In this document: in pieces, positions 4,990 through 7,777 of the stretch
Numbering within the stretch: the stretch's first letter is position 1
How the letters are laid out: each line of letters starts with the position of its first letter
DNA from: Thermoplasmatota archaeon
GTDB lineage: Archaea; Thermoplasmatota; Thermoplasmata; UBA10834
Direction: 5' to 3'
Assembly (NCBI GenBank): GCA_022848805.1
Contig: JAJISI010000058.1
Location: 1-7,777, forward strand
Length of the DNA: 7,777 bases
Program-made: the position numbers and the translations under genes
The notes under the pieces: model-generated
The model's input: only the letters and a program-made list of their open reading frames with translations
Database searches by the model: none
What the model was told of the DNA's origin: nothing

Positions 4990-6435
4990 ATGGCACTCAT
5001 AGACGAACTCGTCTCCGCGATCGGAGAGGAGAAGGTGTTGACCGATCCTGCCGAGTTGTACGTCTACGGCGCCGACTGGAGCCCGAGAACGCCGGATGAG
5101 ATACGACCGCCAGAAGTCGTCGTACTTCCGAGCACGACACGTGACATCCAGAGGATCGTCAACATCGCCTACGCGCACGGCGTCCCCGTCACGGCAGGTG
5201 GCGGACTCACCGGTATGTTGGGAGGGGCTGTCCCGCTTTTCGGCGGCATATACGTCGACACGACCACGATGCACTCGATCGTCGAAGTGGATCCGAAGAA
5301 CCAGACTTTGAGAGTCCAGGCGGGGGCTACCCTGCAGGAGGTCAACGATGCGGTGAACCCATACGGTCTCTGGCTGCCGCATCAACCTGAATCGAAGTGG
5401 GTCTGCACCGTCGGAGCGGCGATAGCCTGCGATAACGATTCCACGTTCGGCGTGAGATATGGTAAGATACTGAACTGCCTCCTCAGCGCGGAGATCGTGA
5501 CGGGCACTGGAGAGGTGCTCGAGCTCGGCCATCGCAAAGCGCACTTCACCTCATCAGGATACAAGCTCAAGGATCTGCTCGCAGGCAGCGAGGGCACGCT
5601 CGGAATCATCACCGAGGCGACATTGAAGCTGGAGCCTATTCCCGAGGTACGCATGGTGGACATGATAGTGTTCCACCGGATGGGCAGCGCAGTGGATTTC
5701 CTGAGCCGGATTCTGAAAGCGGGCCTATGCATCGAGGCGGCACACATCAACTGCAAGCGCCGATTGATGTTCTACACCCATGCCTACAGGGACAAGCACG
5801 GCAGGGACCCTGAGATACCGTCCTGGGCGGAGGCGCTCCTAGCGATCGCGTTCGCCGGCGACAATGATATCGTGAAGAAACAGAGAGATTACGCGCTCGA
5901 CATAGCCGCTCAGTTCGAAGCCGAACTGGTCAAGGAGAGGGAGATCGTGGACAGCTGGTGGGCTTCCAAGTACACGCTCGAGTTCGAACCGTTCAAGCAG
6001 AAATGGCCGGACTCCCAGGGAACGAAGAAGTTCGGCGCTGCGGACCCAGGAGTGCCCGTAGGCCGACTGGAGGAGTTCTATCACAAATTCATAGAGGTGG
6101 CTGGGAAGCATGACCTCGAGATAATCGGGATGAACGCGTACCTCGAACACCCCAACAGCATAGGCTTCTCGCTCTCGTGCGCGGTCTTCGTGGACTATAG
6201 GAGCGCCGACGAGGTGAAGCGTTTCCGTATGTTCCACGACGAGCTGAGCAAGCTCGCCCTGGAATTCGACGGCACCATGAGCACCTTCATGAGCGACTCG
6301 GACCAGAAGGCGCCGTACCTCGAGCTCGAGCACGGTCCTTCGCTCAGGTACATGGTGGAGATCAAGAAGCTGTTCGACCCGAAGGGGATAATGAACCCTG
6401 GTAAGAAGTTCCCGCGGGAGGCGGAGGGGAAGTGA
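4990..6435 (+). CDS. GlcD-type FAD-linked oxidoreductase, divergent active site
   Basis: 481 residues from ATG 4990; the frame extends back to 4867 but those 41 residues are basic, unlike the family, and overlap the promoter. Residues 40-215 form the FAD_binding_4 (PCMH-type) domain: PPEVVVLPSTTRDIQRIV, TAGGGLTGMLGGAVP (69-82), VQAGATLQEVN, and LLAGSEGTLGIITEATLKL (196-214). Residues 220-475 are the FAD-oxidase C-terminal domain ending in KLFDPKGIMNPGK (460-472), typical of GlcD, D-lactate and D-2-hydroxyacid dehydrogenases. Such enzymes oxidise a 2-hydroxy acid and pass electrons from FAD to an Fe-S partner, here the next gene, which overlaps by 4 bp. Two family motifs are missing: HxGDGNxH is replaced around 379-395 (IGMNAYLEHPNSIGFSL) and the EHG after GTxS by GTMSTFMSDSDQ (428-439). 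The ANAGG-like segment is also changed, to ACDNDS (146-151). The substrate is therefore uncertain. Confidence 0.82.
   Translation: MALIDELVSAIGEEKVLTDPAELYVYGADWSPRTPDEIRPPEVVVLPSTTRDIQRIVNIAYAHGVPVTAGGGLTGMLGGAVPLFGGIYVDTTTMHSIVEVDPKNQTLRVQAGATLQEVNDAVNPYGLWLPHQPESKWVCTVGAAIACDNDSTFGVRYGKILNCLLSAEIVTGTGEVLELGHRKAHFTSSGYKLKDLLAGSEGTLGIITEATLKLEPIPEVRMVDMIVFHRMGSAVDFLSRILKAGLCIEAAHINCKRRLMFYTHAYRDKHGRDPEIPSWAEALLAIAFAGDNDIVKKQRDYALDIAAQFEAELVKEREIVDSWWASKYTLEFEPFKQKWPDSQGTKKFGAADPGVPVGRLEEFYHKFIEVAGKHDLEIIGMNAYLEHPNSIGFSLSCAVFVDYRSADEVKRFRMFHDELSKLALEFDGTMSTFMSDSDQKAPYLELEHGPSLRYMVEIKKLFDPKGIMNPGKKFPREAEGK
6417..6429 (+). promoter_or_regulatory. Shine-Dalgarno run inside the end of the FAD oxidoreductase gene
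   Basis: GGAGGCGGAGGGG contains two overlapping Shine-Dalgarno-like motifs 3-8 bases before the GTG at 6432. It supports that GTG as the start of the Fe-S subunit and direct translational coupling with the preceding gene. Confidence 0.55.
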
Positions 6436-7559
6436 CGGACCTCAAGGAGTTGAAACATGACCTCGAAACCTGCTTCGGCACCTCGTGCGGGCTCTGCGAG
6501 CGCGGATGCCCGGTCTACCAGGCGCTGAGGATCAAGACGCTCTCGATGAGGGGGAGGAACAGGACGATGCTTGGCCTTCTCGAAGGGAAGTTCGACATCA
6601 CCCCTTCGGTCGTGAAGGCGGCTTTCGAGTGCACTCTCTGCGGCAATTGCGACAGGTGGTGCTCGCTGAAGAACACCGAGCATACGCGTGCGTTGAGAGA
6701 GTACCTGCTGAAGCACGGCGTCGAGCCGCTGAAGGAGCACGCGTCGATCCTCGCGAGCGTCAAGAACTACGGCAATCCGTGGTTCCAACCGAGAAGCGCG
6801 CGCAACAAGTGGATGAAGGGGCTGGACTTACCGAAGGCCGCCCCTGGAAAACAGGAAGTGTTGTTCTTCGCGGGCTGCACATCCGCCGTGATGAAGCCAC
6901 TCATGGCGTCGCTCGCGGCAAGCGCCGAGCTTCTGAAGCGGGCTGGGACAGGGTTCGCGGTGATGGGGCAGGACGAACCCTGCTGCGGTTCCACGCTGCA
7001 GAGGGTTGGACAGGCCGAGGCCTTCGAGAAGCTCGAGCGGGACAACTTCGACAAGTTCAAGGCGCTCGGCATCAAGAAGATCGTCACTGCCTGCCCTGGC
7101 TGCTACACCACCCTGAAGAAGTCGGCGGAGAAGCTAGGGGAGGGCATCGAGGTCGTCCATATAGCGCAGGAGATATCGGACCTCGTAGGCAAAGGTGACC
7201 TCAAGGTAAGGAGGAGCACCGAGAAGATGACCTATCACGACCCGTGCCATCTCGGGCGGTTGGGTGGCGTCTTCGAGGAGCCGCGGGAGATAATGGAAGC
7301 CGTTTCCGATTACGTGGAGATGCCCAACTCAAGGTACGAATCGAAATGCTGCGGCGCAGGTGCGGGACTGCAATCGGCCTTCCCGAAGCTGTCGAGGGAA
7401 CTCGCTCAGAAGAAGATAGACGAGGCGGTTGCGACCGGCGCGACCACGCTAGTCACATGTTGCCCGTTCTGCGAGACCCAGCTGAGGTCCGTGCCTGGCA
7501 TGAATGTGGTCGACCTCATGGAGCTGCTGCTCGAGGCCACAGATGATGCGTCAAACTAG
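6432..7559 (+). CDS. HdrD/GlcF-type iron-sulfur protein with two CCG domains
   Basis: 375 residues, starting at a GTG that overlaps the preceding TGA (GTGA). The N-terminus carries two [4Fe-4S] ferredoxin-type motifs: Cys14, Cys19, Cys22, Cys26 (CGLCERGCP) and Cys67, Cys70, Cys73, Cys77 (CTLCGNCDRWC). Two complete CCG domains follow: Cys149, Cys184-Cys185 (EPCCGS), Cys221-x2-Cys224 (CPGC); and Cys272 (HDPCHLGR), Cys306-Cys307 (CCGAGAG), Cys344-x2-Cys347 (CPFC). The spacing fits the CX31-39CCX35-36CX2C pattern of HdrB/HdrD, which binds the noncubane [4Fe-4S] clusters that reduce the heterodisulfide CoM-S-S-CoB. GlcF and LutA-like proteins share this layout, so the acceptor cannot be named from sequence. 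There is no membrane helix; attachment would need another subunit. With the FAD protein before it, it should form a two-subunit dehydrogenase. The stop is TAG, unlike the TGA of the other genes. Confidence 0.87.
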   Translation: MTDLKELKHDLETCFGTSCGLCERGCPVYQALRIKTLSMRGRNRTMLGLLEGKFDITPSVVKAAFECTLCGNCDRWCSLKNTEHTRALREYLLKHGVEPLKEHASILASVKNYGNPWFQPRSARNKWMKGLDLPKAAPGKQEVLFFAGCTSAVMKPLMASLAASAELLKRAGTGFAVMGQDEPCCGSTLQRVGQAEAFEKLERDNFDKFKALGIKKIVTACPGCYTTLKKSAEKLGEGIEVVHIAQEISDLVGKGDLKVRRSTEKMTYHDPCHLGRLGGVFEEPREIMEAVSDYVEMPNSRYESKCCGAGAGLQSAFPKLSRELAQKKIDEAVATGATTLVTCCPFCETQLRSVPGMNVVDLMELLLEATDDASN

Positions 7560-7582
7560 AGGAAGCGATCCGCCGACCACAC

Positions 7583-7777
7583 TCATGGCCTGCGCTTGAG
7601 CTCCCTCTCGTAGTTTCTTATGACATCCCTCGCTATCGTCCAGGTGATGACGAATATCATCGCGACACCAAGAGATAGCGTCGCCGACCAGAGCACCTTC
7701 GTCGGCAAGGACGCGTCAGTCACGGCGATATACAGATACAGAAGACCTATCCCGATCACGGAGAACGCTGCGCTGAG
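7583..7777 (-). CDS. C-terminal part of a small membrane protein
   Basis: On the minus strand the frame is open from the window edge to TGA (complement of 7583-7585), giving 64 residues with no start in the window. It holds two hydrophobic helices, about residues 1-19 (SVIGIGLLYLYIAV) and 28-49 (VLWSATLSLGVAMIFVITW), joined by a short polar loop (TDASLPTK), and ends in a basic tail (ARDVIRNYERELKRRP). The positive tail suggests a cytoplasmic C-terminus. I do not recognise the family. It converges on the Fe-S protein gene with only 23 bp between the stops; no clear terminator is visible in that gap. Confidence 0.6.
   Translation of the reverse strand, partial: LSAAFSVIGIGLLYLYIAVTDASLPTKVLWSATLSLGVAMIFVITWTIARDVIRNYERELKRRP

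Noticed and set aside
4909..5544. 211-codon minus-strand open frame opposite the FAD oxidoreductase
   Set aside because: It lies antisense to the conserved FAD-binding domain and crosses its promoter; no motif or start signal.
1..7777. CRISPR array, insertion sequence or attachment site
   Set aside because: No regularly spaced repeats, terminal inverted repeats, transposase or integrase motif was found by reading both strands.

Overview
The window looks archaeal. The main reasons are an MtmB-family (monomethylamine methyltransferase-like) gene, an HdrD/GlcF-type iron-sulfur protein with two CCG domains, an ArsR-type regulator whose start lies at the distance from a TATA-like box expected of a leaderless transcript, and a membrane protein with an N-terminal cytoplasmic zinc ribbon. 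The DNA is moderately GC-rich by eye, arginine is often AGG/AGA, and nearly all stops are TGA. A Thermoplasmatota-like or other methylotroph-related euryarchaeal lineage would fit, but this is inference; there is no rRNA or other marker gene.

Layout. (1) 3-446, +: 3' end of an unrecognised protein. (2) 447-529: a leader with a foldable RNA (449-510) and a strong Shine-Dalgarno site. (3) 530-1909, +: an uninterrupted MtmB-family gene with ATG (Met198) where pyrrolysine is encoded by UAG in methanogen MtmB. No corrinoid-protein gene is next to it. (4) 1910-2022: a hairpin and a promoter. (5) 2023-4844, +: a three-gene redox cassette made of an ArsR-like regulator, a zinc-ribbon/TM/Ig-like/thioredoxin protein, and a thioredoxin-CcdA fusion. 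(6) 4845-4989: a promoter region. (7) 4990-7559, +: a translationally coupled pair, a GlcD-type FAD oxidoreductase and an HdrD/GlcF-type protein. (8) 7583-7777, -: the end of a small membrane protein, convergent with the pair.

How the genes may work together (inference). The CcdA domain could carry cytosolic thiol reductant across the membrane to its own extracytoplasmic thioredoxin domain and to the neighbouring anchored thioredoxin, under control of the ArsR-type protein. The FAD/Fe-S pair could oxidise a hydroxy acid or similar compound and pass electrons through [4Fe-4S] clusters to a disulfide or another acceptor. The MtmB-like protein probably acts on a C-N or other methyl donor, or has a new role, because the residue that activates monomethylamine is missing.

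The main points for follow-up are the non-pyrrolysine MtmB homologue with its structured leader, the two unusual thioredoxin architectures, and the lost metal-site motifs of the GlcD-like protein.
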